DNA from: Eucommia ulmoides
Taxonomy: Eukaryota; Streptophyta; Magnoliopsida; Garryales; Eucommiaceae
DNA: 64,000 bases
Assembly (NCBI GenBank): GCA_016647705.1
Contig: CM028335.1
Span: 17,629,905 to 17,693,904, forward strand
Direction of reading: 5' to 3'
The translations under genes were made by a program, and so were the position numbers. This document shows positions 34,746 to 46,004 of this stretch, piece after piece. The notes under the pieces were generated by a model. That model saw only the letters and a list, made by a program, of their open reading frames with translations, was not told where the DNA came from and searched no databases. Positions within the stretch are counted from its first letter, which is position 1. Every line of letters begins with the position of its first letter.

Positions 34746-37700
34746 CTTACATCATCAAAATGTGAAATGTAAGAGATTAGCTATAGTGCAAGTTAGCCAA
34801 GTGTTTGTATCCTAAATGTTAGCTAGTGTGCCTCTATAGTGGAGATCTAGTATTAAAAAATCCCTCCCCAACCATTTGTACCCAAAAGAAAAAAAAAAAA
34901 AAATATAGTGCAAGAGAAATATATTCTATAGTCTGGTGTATTTTGAAAATTGATAAAGTGAAGTCTAAGGGTATGTTTGGTTGGAGGTGAAAAGAGAGAA
35001 TGAAATGAAAATACGAGATAAAATGACCCATTTTTTTCCCTCCAAGTGTATTTGGTTAGAGGTGAAAAGGAAAAAGAAAATCAAAATAGGGGGTGAAATG
35101 ATCAAAAAAAGATTCTACCAAATTTGGAGGGAAAATGAAAAAAAGGTGGAGAAAAAAGTCAAATTTACCGTTTTGCCTCTTTATTTTATATAACAAATAT
35201 CCATTTAATTTATAATAAGGATAAAATAGTAAATTAAAGAAAAAATATATTACTTTTTTCTTTTTTTAATACACAAAATATTATTTCCCCTTATTCTATA
35301 TCCCTCCAACCAAATATATTAAGGAAAATTATTTTCCCTCTACAAAGTATAATTTTTTATTTTTTTTTTTATTTATCTTTTCCTTTTCTTTTTCCACCAT
35401 TCCAACCAAACATACTCTAATGGCTCGTTTGATTAAACAAAATATAATGAGAGTGAAATGAAATGGAAGAAGTAATGGAATGAAAAAAAGCAATAGAATA
35501 AAATAAAATATAATAGAATTGTCAATGGAATCACTATTTCATTCACTTGTTTGGTTGGTATGGAATAATTAAAGAAATGGAATAATGAAATATAATAAAA
35601 TTCTCATTATGCTCTTATAATAAAATTTTATAATATTTCACTATTCTATTCATTTTCTCATTTTATTATATTTCACTATTCCATTCAATTTTCGGTTTCT
35701 GTTCTCTAATTTCTGTTTCTATTGTCAATTTTCAGTTTTTTAATTTTCTATTTCTGTTCTCAATTTTTCAGTTTTCTAATTTCTATTTTTGTTCTCAATT
35801 TTTAGTTTCTATTATCAATTTTTAGCTTCTGTTCTCAATTTTCTGTTCTTTAATTTCAGTTTCTGTTATCTAATTTCTGGATTGGGTTAGATCAGCGATG
35901 GACTTTTTGTAATTTTAGTTTTGATTTCATTGAATTGGATTTGATTCCATACTATTTCAAATGAAATCTCATTCCATTGATTTTTATTTCAATGGAATCA
36001 CAAAAGTGATTCCATTAGAGAATCAAATAACAGAATAGAAATCGAGGGCGAAATGCGATTCTGTTCTACCCTCGATTCCATTCAATCAAACATGTCGTAA
36101 AGGTTTTTTTTAGACATCCAAAAAATCCATACAAATTAATGAGGTCCATATTAAAATTTAGGGTTTTTCTGCCATGATCCCAAATTTTGAAATTCACTAT
36201 TCATTTAACCCACTCGATACAGTAATTTTTTTGAAAGTCTAATAATTATGTCAAAAGTCCAAAGTGACTGCACACAATAAAAGTTACTGTAAATTTTTTA
36301 AATGAAAAAATTACAGTGATTTTTATGTAGTACAATAATTTTGGAGTTCTAAAAAAATTATTGTAACACGTGAAATACATAAACCAAAATTTTAAATTTA
36401 TGAACTGTTCACCAATATCCCTGGTTCAGTTTTGTACTATTTGTAACTGTAAATCTTTTATTAATTTTTATGAAATTAATTTTAAAATCAGTAAAAAGGA
36501 ACAAATGTTGAAAATGGTGCATGCTTAAAAAGTAATAAAATACTGACATTGAAGCAAGGCCTTCATGGTTCCCTCCACCACCAACGGTCAAAAATACAGG
36601 ACCGCATGGGTTGGGCTTCTTGTCATAGATCCTAGCCTGCAATGAAACAACAATTCATTACCCATAAGCCAATACCAATTTCTTTTTCATTTTCAGCTGT
36701 CATTAGTGTTTTTGTTTCTCTATTTCACTTCTAATAAATAATAAACTTGACATATGATGAAATGAAAATTCAATTTTTATTATGGAATATTTTGAAAATA
36801 AAAATATATTTGATAACGACCATTATCTTGAAATTGTTTATTTTAATTTATGAGAATAAAAACAAGGAATACATTTGGTTGCAATGTTTATTAATGTTTG
36901 GTGGCCTCGTGGTGGCTGACGAGATAATAATAGGAATAGTGAATAGAAATCAATACTTATTTTTCTTAATTTTTTAAGGAATTCAAGAAATGGTCTCAAA
37001 TTGCTCACAAAGTTTTGTAAATAAAAACTTATTTACTAAACATGTTTCGGTATATTAATCTCAAATTTTTAGAAATGGGAATAGGATTCAGGGACCAAAA
37101 CTAATAAACAAACAACGCCTTATACCTTGTTTGATAACCCGTAAAATTTTAAGTGCTAAAACTATAATTCTCTATCTTTAAGTTTTTGTATATAACAATA
37201 AATGTTTTTTTTTTTTAGATTTAACAGTATTAATATAAAATATTAATTGCAATAATTAAATATTTTAGCTATTAAGTGATAAGTACTAAAATATTAAGTC
37301 TATCCCACAATACTTAAAATTTTAAATAATTTTTAAATGATAAGTAAAAATACACTCAATTTGATAAGTAAAAATTTGATGGTGACTTACAAAACGTTCA
37401 TAGGCATGAACATGCCCGGCAAAAACGATGTCGACTCGAGCCTCGTACAACATCTTCTCCATAGCTCCCCTCATCAATTGTCCCTCCCTCCTATGTGCAA
37501 AATTGGTGTTATACCACGGCTCGTGAAGTACAACAATCAGCCAAGGAGTCAACTTCCGGTCAACCCTCGCCAGGTCAACTTCAAGCCACCTGTACTGCTC
37601 CGACCCCACATAAAATTCCACGTCACACCCTAACGCAATGACGTGGGATCCGCTGACGTCAAACGAATAGAAAGCGTTGGAGGGGGACCCACTCTCCTGG

Positions 37701-40700
37701 TGGGGCATGTGCCACCTGTGATTGTAGGCAAGGAAATCCTCCTTGGGGTCCGATGAGAAAGCTTCTGCATCGTGGTTGCCCTCCGCCACCATCCAAGGGC
37801 GGCGGCTCGCCAGAGGCTCCACCATGCGGTCGAATGAATCCCAGAGCTCTTGTCGACCGTCGGCGTAAGACATGTCTCCTGGTAATAAAAAGACGTCGTG
37901 ATCTCTAGCGCCAATGTTTGCTAGGGTTAATACAGTCCATTCGGTTTGCCCTAAATCTCCTGTATAGAAATACTGGTAAGCGTACATGAAATCTAGAACA
38001 TCTTAAAAGGGAAAATAAAGTGAAAATTAGTTATTACCGACGACGGCGAATTCCAGAGGGAAACTCAATGGAGGCGTCTTGAAGTTGAACTCCGGGCCGG
38101 AACCGCCGCAGGTGTAGTAGTATGTGGTGTTCGGATCCAACGGCCCGATCTTGACCCGATGGATTTGACCCGACGTGTAGGAGAAGAATTTGTATGACGT
38201 ACGTTCTCCGGTGGCATTGGCCACCTGTTCTTCCGGCAACTTGCCGTATTTCACTATCGATGACGAGTTCTCGTTGGTGGTGACCCATGATATCCTCACG
38301 TGATCTTTTCCTGCTAGTGATATATGAACCTGCAATAACCCAAACTTACTAATTGTCCCTAGCTATTATGTTGTTTTTTTCTTCTTTTAAATAAATATTG
38401 AGAGAGGATTGAACTCTAGTGAGCTACATATCCACCTTGGGATTGTCCTTAGCTATTATGTGAACACTAACGTTTGCCAAATTGAGTATCTTGTATCATT
38501 AATTTGGATGAAAAATAGACACTAATCAGTACCTAACCTTGAAATGAATATACAATTGTCATTTTATCACTTTAAACTTAAAATATATTTTTTTCAACAA
38601 TTCTTTGACAACGATTCATCTGAAAAATTAGTGACAAACATAAATGGTTACTAGGAAAAAACATCTTATGTTTATTGAAGTATTAAAATGATAAAAATAT
38701 TCTCATTGAAAGTTCGCGAGGGTGAGAATAACTTATATTCCATCCATAATCATTACCAATATTTTTAAGGGGTGCGCACCAAACACTCCCATTTGAATTT
38801 GGAAATTACCGATCCATATCATTTGTTTTGTTTTGCACCGATAACTACTTTTGCGCAAAGTGGACCAAAATACCCTTATTTAATGAGAATGTAACTTCCC
38901 ATATAAAAAAGGAATTTTTACGTGGTTCTATTATTGAAAGATTAATATTTTTACACTGTATTAATCATTGAAGTGCCCTATTTCCAACGAGATATTAATT
39001 GTCATTTTTGGATTAGTGAATATTTTTAATAGATATTACATGTAACATCTATTAAAAATTTATTTTAAAATAATTACTGATTATAGATATTACGTATAAC
39101 CTCCATTGAAAATATATTTTCACGTAACATCGATGTTACGTGAAAATATATTTTACGTGAAAATATATTTTCAATGGAGGTTATACGTAACATCTATAAT
39201 TAGTAATTATTTTAAAATATATTTTTAATAGATGTTACATGTAATATCTATATTAATAATTATTTTTAGTTGATATTACATGCAAACATATTTTATGTGA
39301 ATATTACATGTAATATCTATATTTTCAGTGGATGTTACACGTAATATTGCAATCAAAGACGTTATTCCAACAAAGATAGTGTGTGTTTGTGTTAAATGTA
39401 ACCTCATTGGATTCGTTGAACCATAAGGCTCTGGAATCCCCGTAACTAGTGTGTTTGGCAAAGTGGATAGTGAATGAGGACAACGAGCTTGGAGAGGGTA
39501 TTGGTCACTGAAGCGGCGCTCGTTTCAAGTATCTGACAATCTCTACCATTGAATCTCTCATTCACTCGTCGATCTTCTCGGGAGCACCAACGACGACGAC
39601 GATGCACGGATTCGCTGCAACAATCTCTTCGAAATTTCAATTTGAAATCGGAAACGAATGACCGAACCGAGGAATCAAATTTTGATCTAGCTCATGGTGA
39701 CCGTGAACCACCGAGAAGGGTAAATCTATAATCTCGCCTTAGGCCGTTTTTGAAAACGGGAGTTATCGATTCATGAAATGGTCAGAAGTGGAGTTTTAGG
39801 TTTCATTTAAACTAATTGGGTTTAAACGGTGCACTGTAACTGTTTTTAGGCTTAAACAATAACTTTCCCTATTTTTAATTCTACGGTGAAATAAATGTCA
39901 AATTGATATACAATTTGTCAAATCTAAGGCTTACCCCCACCCTATACTATGAAGGCCAAAAATGTAATTTTCCCTTGTGAATTAAAGGGTTAATAACACT
40001 TTGTCCCCTTGTAGTTTGATCAATTTGCACTTTATCTCCCCGTGGTATGGAAATCGCCACTTACTCTCTTGTGGTCAGATATTTGTTGCACTCACCCCCT
40101 ATATCAGGGGGTAAATGGTTTGAAAATCTAACTACAAGGGGGGTAAGTGGCGATTTTTAAACCACATGGGGTAAGTGCAAATTGGTCAAATCACAGGGGG
40201 TAAAATTTAATTAACCCGTGAATTAAATATAAAAAAGAAAAAAGTACATTTTAAACCCTCTAAGTATTGACACATTTCTAAATGATCTCTCTCCGTTTGA
40301 ACGTTTCATTTTAAACCCTTTAAGTATCAACACGTTTTTATTCAGGCTTTCCGTTAGAAATTCTGTCAAAACTAACCGAATGTTGAGAGTAAATCTGTTA
40401 TTTTATATTTTTTTTATTTTTTTTAACTTCTCCCCCCCCCCCCCCCCCTCCTCCCTCTCTCTCTTTCCCTCCCTTCCTCTCACCGCCGACCCCTGTTATG
40501 GGGGGTGGAATCACCCCCGTAACAAGGGAACCACCCCCTGTTACGGGGGTGTTTTCACCCCCTTAACAAGGGGAGTTGCTTTTGGTAGTAGGCATACAAA
40601 GCTACATGGAAGGGCCAATGAAAGTTGGAGAAGTACTCAGTTACAATTTTATAACTTTGACGGCTCGTTTGGTTGGACGGAATAGAATGGAAGAACTAAT

Positions 40701-43050
40701 AGAATGAAAAAAGAAATGAAATGAAATTGTCAATGAAATCGCTATTCCATTCTCTTATTTGATTAGTATGGAATGAGAGAAGAAATGGAATAGTGAATTA
40801 TAGTAAAATTCTCATTATGCCCTTATGAAATTATTATTCATTCTCTTGTTTGGTTGGTATGAAATGAGTAAAATAATAAAATGAAATATAATAAAATTCT
40901 CATCATGCCCTTATTACAAATTTTATTTTATTTCACTATTCCATTCATTCCATCATTTTATTATATTTCACTATTCCATTCAATTTTAAATTTTTGTTCT
41001 CTAATTTCTGTTTCTGTTCTCAATTTTAAGTTTCTGTTCTCTAATTTCTGTTTCTGTTCTCAATTTTCAGTTTCTATTCTCTAATTTCTGTTTCTGTTCG
41101 CAATTTTCAATTTCCGTTATCAATTTTTCGTTCTCTAATTTTCCGTTTTTGTTTTCAATTTTCAATTTATGTTCTCAATTTTCTGTTTTTGTTCTTAATT
41201 TTCAGTTTTTGTTCTCAATTTTCTCTGTTCTCAATTTTCTGTTCTCTAAATTTATGTTTTTGTTCTCAATTTTCTATTTTTATTCTTAATTTTCATTTTT
41301 TGCTCTTAATTTTTAATTTCCGTTCTCAATTTAATGTTCTCTAATTTTATGTTTATGTTCTCAATATTCTATTTTTGTTCTTAATTTTTTGTTCTCAATT
41401 TCTGTTTTTATTCTCAATTTTTTGTTATCTAATTTTTATTTATGATTTTTGTTTATGTTCTTAATTTTTAATTTTTATTCTCAAATTTCAAGGGCTTAAA
41501 TATAAGGGCTATTATGTAATTTAGGATGTTGATTCCATTGAGCTGAAATTCCATTTCACCCCATCTCAAATGGAATCCCATTCAACCTTATTTCATTCTT
41601 CCATTGAAGAATCAAACAACGGAATATGAATCGAGGGTGGAATGAGATTTTATTCCGTCTTCGATTCCGTCCAATCAAACATACCGTGAAGGTTATGGGA
41701 GAAATGCAAGTGAGAATAAACACACGCCGGTTAAAGATGGGTCCATCTATGATAAGGGAAAAATTCGAGGGAAAATATTAGAAAAGAGTTAAGGCATCAT
41801 GATGCACATGCGAAGCTTGGGAAGCAAGAGCAAAAAGAGTGACTCCACAATGAGAAGCTGGCCATGGAGAGTAAGAAGAAGGAATCACCATTTTTAACTA
41901 GGAATGAGAGATTTAAAACTGGGCTATTGCGAAGGGTTATGCCGTGGGAAAAAATAGCAGTTTCATGGGAAGTTTCATGGGAAACATTTCCTTACTACAT
42001 CGAGTAACTGTTCTCACTATTATCTTGCTTTTGTTTGCTTTGCCATTGCACTATAGAATTCTTACGGATTCGAGCTGATATTCTTACAGTGAACACACCA
42101 AAAAGCTTTTGGTGGAGTGTGTATCTTCCCATTGGAAGCATAAGAAGTATACTTCGGCTTATGGTGGCCGCCTAACTTCTTCGAGCGGAAGAATATTGCT
42201 TCGGAGTATTCCAGGTTGACTATTGACACATTATCCTTTTTAAACTTTTGGTTTCGTTATTCAATGGTTGCTTTCATTCATTTTTTTTTTGTTTTCTTCG
42301 AGTAAGTGTTAGAATATATTAATTGGCAGGCACCGAGTTGTAACACCCTCTGTTACGGGGTGTTTTCATAGGGAGGGAGGGAGGAAAGTTGAGCGGGAGT
42401 GAAAGAGAGGGAGAGAGGAAGAGAGAGAGTTGAACAGGAGAAAGAGGATAGGAATAAAAAAGAAAATTATTAAAAAATTAAAAATATGTAAAAAGACTAT
42501 TTTGTCCATTTATTCTGTTAGATTTGATGAATTTTTTTGACACAAAGACCATTTAAATAAATACTAATACATAAAGAGTTTAAAATAAAATGTTTAAACG
42601 GAAATGGACAATTTAGAAATGTGTGAATCCCTAGAAAATTTAAATGTACTTTTCCAAAAAAAACACACAAAACGTTTACCAAAAGTCTGGAGTTTGTTTC
42701 AGACTTTCGGTGTTTCTGCTCTAGATACGAGGAAAAAAATATGTTTTTGTTCTGCTCTCACTTTTGAAAACAAATTTCTGGGAATATACCTAAATTATTC
42801 CCAGATTTCTATCTCTGTTCCCAAAAATCTGGATACATCAACAGTAACTTTGAAACTTTCTGAATGCCAATCGTATGTACTGAATTTACACAAGAGAGAG
42901 AGAGAGAGAGAGAGGAACCTGTTGGGGGCCTTGAGGATCTCGATCATCTGGAGGTTGCGACGACGACGATTGCTGAAAACTGAACAATAACAGCTGCGCA
43001 ATAAAGAAGACGATCAACACGATAAACAGCTTCGACATCCGTTTCCCCAT
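34529..43050 (-). CDS. PAP: Purple acid phosphatase, five coding exons, ER-retention tail
   Basis: A metallophosphoesterase that hydrolyses phosphate monoesters at a binuclear metal centre. Exons join(42919-43050, 38038-38329, 37391-37959, 36548-36636, 34529-34745) on the minus strand sum to 1299 bp, or 432 residues; every junction is GT-AG and keeps frame. Residues 1-27 are a signal segment (MGKRMSKLFIVLIVFFIAQL, then a hydrophobic stretch). An N-terminal fibronectin-like domain (45-138) starts VHISLAGKDHVRISWVTT. All metal ligands are present: D143 (GDLG), D170 and Y173 (GDMSY), N203 (GNHD), H287 (VVLHEPWYN), H324 and H326 (GHVH). Length and motifs fit the low-molecular-weight plant group around Arabidopsis PAP20-22. 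Sequons lie at N65, N82, N111, N386 and N399. It ends RDEL, an ER-retention pattern. The usual GDGGN is GGGGN here (351). No stop or frameshift is present, so it is probably functional. Confidence 0.92.
34969..35417. mobile_element. 449-bp MITE in phosphatase intron 4
   Basis: The ends GGGTATGTTTGGTTGGA and, on the other strand, GAGTATGTTTGGTTGGA are inverted repeats. TAA flanks both sides (34966-34968 and 35418-35420), as for PIF/Harbinger MITEs. The interior is A- and T-rich with GAGGTGAAAA and TTTTCCCTC subterminal repeats. Confidence 0.8.
35421..36097. mobile_element. 677-bp MITE directly beside the previous one
   Basis: The ends TGGCTCGTTTGATT and AATCAAACATGTCG are imperfect inverted repeats. 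TAA flanks both sides (35418-35420, shared with the neighbouring MITE, and 36098-36100). The interior has GGAATG-type subterminal repeats and a minisatellite of TTTCTGTTCTCAATTTTCAG units at 35695-35880. It is the same family as 40661-41686. From 36101 to 36547 only AT-rich intron is seen. Confidence 0.75.
36548..36636 (-). CDS. PAP: Phosphatase exon 4
   Basis: Encodes ARIYDKKPNPCGPVFLTVGG through NHEGLAS, the segment that follows GHVHAYER in PAPs. The acceptor is TTTCATTGCAG and the donor AAT|GTCAGT. Confidence 0.92.
37391..37959 (-). CDS. PAP: Phosphatase exon 3 (catalytic core)
   Basis: Completes G142 and runs to F331, carrying all the metal-ligand motifs. The acceptor is CTATACAG|GAGATT and the donor TTT|GTAAGT. 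The separating intron 2 (37960-38037) is 78 bp. Confidence 0.95.
38038..38329 (-). CDS. PAP: Phosphatase exon 2
   Basis: Residues 45-141 plus one base. It encodes the N-terminal beta domain with YGKLPEEQ, YKFFSYTSGQIHRVKIGPL, YYYTCGGSGPEF and FPLEFAVV. The donor is G|GTAATA. Confidence 0.92.
39032..39248. repeat. 96-bp inverted repeat with 25-bp loop
   Basis: Arms 39032-39127 and 39153-39248 are reverse complements with 3 mismatches in 96. The arm starts GATATTACATGTAACATC and ends ATATATTTTCACGTAA. A transcript through it would fold into a long near-perfect hairpin. Related GATGTTACATGTAATATC fragments continue to about 39345. Confidence 0.9.
39987..40217. mobile_element. 231-bp foldback MITE, Mutator-like
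   Basis: The two halves are inverted copies: GGGTTAATAACACTTTG / GGGTTAATTAAATTTTA at the ends, then CAATTTGCACTT and ATCGCCACTTAC on each arm. GTGAATTAAA flanks both sides (39977-39986 and 40218-40227), a 10-bp duplication close to the 9-11 bp of Mutator-like elements. Confidence 0.8.
40237..42653. mobile_element. TIR element, probably MULE-type, with a nested MITE
   Basis: The left end (AAAAAAGTACATTTTAAACC, then CACATTTCTAAATGAT, then CATTTTAAACCCTTTAAGTA) and the right end on the other strand (GGAAAAGTACATTT, CACATTTCTAAATTGT, CATTTTATTTTAAACTCTTT) are inverted repeats over more than 100 bp. C-rich (40432-40490) and G-rich (42370-42420) stretches and a GTTACGGGGGTG/CACCCCCTGTTACG block continue the symmetry. 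A TSD cannot be read in the flanking A-runs. No transposase is visible. The MITE at 40661-41686 sits inside. Confidence 0.65.
40661..41686. mobile_element. 1026-bp MITE with expanded minisatellite
   Basis: The ends CGGCTCGTTTGGTTGGACGG and, on the other strand, CGGTATGTTTGATTGGACGG are inverted repeats. TGA flanks both sides (40658-40660 and 41687-41689). It belongs to the family of the element at 35421-36097, but its TTCTGTTCTCAATTTTCAGT-type minisatellite (about 40985-41480) is more than twice as long. Confidence 0.75.
42919..43050 (-). CDS. PAP: Phosphatase exon 1 (signal segment)
   Basis: 44 codons from ATG at 43050 to CCCCAACAG, then donor GTTCCT. It ends PQQ, and PQQVHIS is the usual PAP sequence once joined to exon 2. 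The next upstream ATG (43079) is out of frame. A (GA)n run follows just inside intron 1. Confidence 0.82.
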
Positions 43051-43089
43051 TGCAATCGCAGATCCGATGCTGCATTCATGAGCGGAGAA

Positions 43090-43330
43090 CTAGGGTTTAC
43101 AACGTATTTCTAATTTCATGTTATAATTTAACCGAATGCCGCTTCTAATTAGATTCATTTTATTGAAAAGGAACAAAAATATGATGCCTCGTCAACTCAC
43201 AGCTCTTCGTCGCCGGTGGTCTTCAGATATTGGTCGCCGGCGAGAGAGGGCCAGAATCGAGGGAGAGAACGGAGAGAGGGAGAACTGGAGCGATGTGTGT
43301 TTGAGTTTCTTCGACTTTTGGTTCGATTAA
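43090..43330 (-). promoter_or_regulatory. Likely 5' UTR with a short intron
   Basis: On the minus strand a GC-richer stretch at about 43330-43201 (CGCCGGCGACC) ends at a good donor, GCT|GTGAGTTG. An AT-rich 111-bp segment follows, up to ACCCTAG at 43090. A 5' UTR exon plus a UTR intron before the ATG at 43050 would explain this. It is inferred only from splice signals and base composition. From 43331 to 43572 nothing else is seen. Confidence 0.4.
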
Positions 43331-43929
43331 TTGGACCGGAGTGTAGGTTAATCGGTTGAACCATTTAGTCCAGTTCAGTAATAGGCCCAACCCATAAAGC
43401 CTTATCTGGCCCAAGCCATTATCAGTTGCCAAATAAATTAAAATTTAAGGTGATTGGGTCCGTCCAAACCCATACTATATTTTAAGATATGGCTTGGCCC
43501 AAGGCCCAATATTAATTTTACAAAATCTCCATTATTCTTTTTTGATTTAGGCAAAAATTCATATTCCACAATAATATTTTAGGAAAAATGACTTTTTTGG
43601 TCCTTGTCAAATAGCTCAGGTGTTTAATTAGTCCCTGGTATTTGAAAATCGACACTTTGGGTTCTTAACATTTTTTTTCTTTCCAAATTGACCCTTTATG
43701 TTAGGTCAACATTAACGATCAACGTTTAAGTAAGGGTATTTTGGTCATTTCATGTTAAAAAACAATGGTAATTTCGTCCTCTTATTCTAACTTATTTAAT
43801 GTGATTTATTTGTAAATTATTCTAAATTTAGGGACCAAAGTGTATTTTTCTTTTCTTCACACCATCTCATTCCCTGTACTTTTCACAAATAGATTGGAGC
43901 TGATGTTTCGATCCTTCTCCGTCATCTTC

Positions 43930-44280
43930 CTCTCTCTCTCTCTCTATATATATTTCTATATAAATATAGTTTTAAGCTTTTTAATCCTAAAATCACCATC
44001 TAGGTCCTACTAGTTTTTCGATTTTCTCTTTCTAGATTTCTGGGTTTTTCAAAATCTGCATTTTTCTGTGTTTTTTTTAGCTTTAATGGGGTCCTCTAGC
44101 GACACCTCATTCAAACCTATGGCGAAGAATAGGAATAAGAAGAAAAATGGTCCAGCAGCCATGGAAATCACCTCCAATCAATTCGTGTAAGATCTACTGC
44201 AACCATGGACATGACGAAGTTGGATGCTTTGAAGCTATGACGGAGTCGGATCCACCATATCGTTTCTTAGAATAGACTTT
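43930..44280 (+). pseudogene. Captured 5' gene fragment in the MULE
   Basis: A 5'-UTR-like (TC)n and T-rich leader is followed by ATG at 44085, reading MGSSSDTSFKPMAKNRNKKK, then NGPAAMEITSNQFV and a stop. A one-base shift restores a frame reading MDMTKLDALKL. A gene start with untranslated leader inside MULE ends is typical of Pack-MULE capture. The protein looks like the N-terminus of a small basic Lys-rich protein that I cannot name. The stop and frameshift show it is dead. Confidence 0.45.
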
Positions 44281-44482
44281 GCCAAAATTGATTTTTTGTT
44301 CTCTCTGTAATTGACATATTTAGTTGAAAACCTCTTTTTCTCTTCTCTCACCGATCCATTATGGATTCATGGTGTGAAAAAGAAAAAAGAAAAAAAGGCT
44401 TTGGATCTATAGATCCGAAGCTCAAGTGATGAATGGAGGCGGTGGTTTTTGCGGTGGTCACCATGAAAATAGCAAAGGTTAC

Positions 44483-45847
44483 TGATAGGTGGAATTTCTC
44501 TATATATTTCTAAGCCAGTTTTGGTAGTTTTCGAGTATTTTTTGTAGCATTTTAATATGTTTTAATATGTTTTTATTTGTTTTGTCATAAATTAGGTATT
44601 TGGGGTGAAAAGGGACAAAAAAAGGTCCATAAATGAGCAAGTCAGTGGAAGAACGGTGGAGAAAAAGAGCAAAAAGTCAAATATTTAGAACTTACATCCA
44701 TCGCTACAGTGGTGAAAATACAGAAAGTTGCTGAATTCTCTATCGCTGCAGTGGTCAAAATGCAGAGAGCTGTTAAACTCTCTACCGCTGTAGTAGTGAG
44801 ACCACTGCTGCAGTAGTCACCCGCCAGAAGCCTACCGACCTCTCCACCGCTGCAACGGTTAGGCGCTAGACAATTTAAATATTTTAGGATATTTTGGATC
44901 TTATAAATATTGTCTCTTCTCCCCCAAACACAAGGTTGACGTTTTCGGGAGTCTTGAGAGCTCCAAGACCATTCAACCAAGAGAAGATCATCAAGGCCAA
45001 GAGGGGAAAGCATTCTCGGAGCGGTTTTAGCATCGGATCTTCAGATAACGGCTAATCTCATTGTTTCTCTCCTTTATTTCTTAATTTGGTTGAATGTTTT
45101 GAATATGTTTAGCTTGTTTCTAATTGTATATAAGGTTATGGTCATGCGTAGCTAAACATATATTATCTAAGGCTTGATGTACTTCACGAAATTGTTGTTT
45201 GCATAAAATCAATGTTTTATTAACGGTTGTTCTTGTCTATTCGATTGTGTTTATAGTTTTTTCACGTTTTATATGTTTTTTATGATATATTGAGAATATG
45301 GTGTTTGACACTCGGGAGAGGTAACCCCGGATTCGGACTAAGATTTAAACACAACACGACGATCTAATGACTCGGGAGGGCATTAGAAAGTGTGCAATCC
45401 ATGACTTTAGGGCAAGACTCATATGACTAAGTATCGTATAGATGCTCGAGGGGGACTTCGGCGTTGACACGAAGTCACAAATTCATTCACTTTACACTCG
45501 GAAGAGGTAGTGAGTGAGTTTACGATACTGAGATTGTTGAATAGATTGGAATACTGTTAATGTAAATTAGATTGAAACGAACACGTTTAAGTGAACGAAG
45601 TTAATCTCTAGACAATAGTTTCCCATAAACGTCATACTAGTATATTAGATTAATTAGTTTAGTATATTATAAAATAAACAAAAATATAAATTGAGTCGCC
45701 TAAATAAAATTAGGTTATGATAATCGAAGTACTCAATAACCGTCTAATCTAATCCATATGGATATGACAACTCTTACTCTTCTCACTTTACTAAAACTTG
45801 ACCCGTATACTTGCGGTGAAAGTAGCGACGTAATTTACATGCTATCA
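44483..45847 (+). repeat. LTR of element B
   Basis: 1365 bp, ending GCTATCA. It is related to the LTR of element A throughout, with a single copy of the block that is tripled there. Confidence 0.75.
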
Positions 45848-45853
45848 AGTTTT

Positions 45854-45872
45854 TGGAGCTGTTGCCGTGGAT
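45854..45872 (+). promoter_or_regulatory. tRNA-Asp primer-binding site
   Basis: TGGAGCTGTTGCCGTGGAT, three changes from the canonical Athila site. Confidence 0.7.
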
Positions 45873-46004
45873 TGGTTTTTAGATTGTTATTGATATTGTG
45901 AGTAAATAACTTGATTTTAATTTAGGCATTTATTGCATTTATAATATTTTCTTTGTAGTTTTATTTTTCTTGCAGGGTACTTGACAATGTTAGATCAATA
46001 AGTG

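Larger units (their letters stand above)
38330..42918 (-). other. Phosphatase intron 1, filled with repeats
   Basis: 4589 bp between donor GTTCCT and acceptor TTATTGCAG. It holds an inverted repeat (39032-39248), a small MULE-type MITE (39987-40217) and a larger TIR element (40237-42653) with a nested MITE. A GC-richer segment at 39450-39740 is unexplained. Confidence 0.8.

Noticed and set aside
37337..37914. Other-frame ORFs over phosphatase exon 3
   Set aside because: Shadows of the real exon, which carries the metal-binding motifs.
39446..39731. GC-richer segment with ORFs on both strands in intron 1 of the phosphatase
   Set aside because: Arg-rich reading with no domain or splice support. 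It could be a gene scrap or part of a transposon, but nothing supports a gene.
42604..42990. 128-codon plus ORF
   Set aside because: It spans the end of a TIR element, a (GA)n run and the antisense of phosphatase exon 1; no homology seen.
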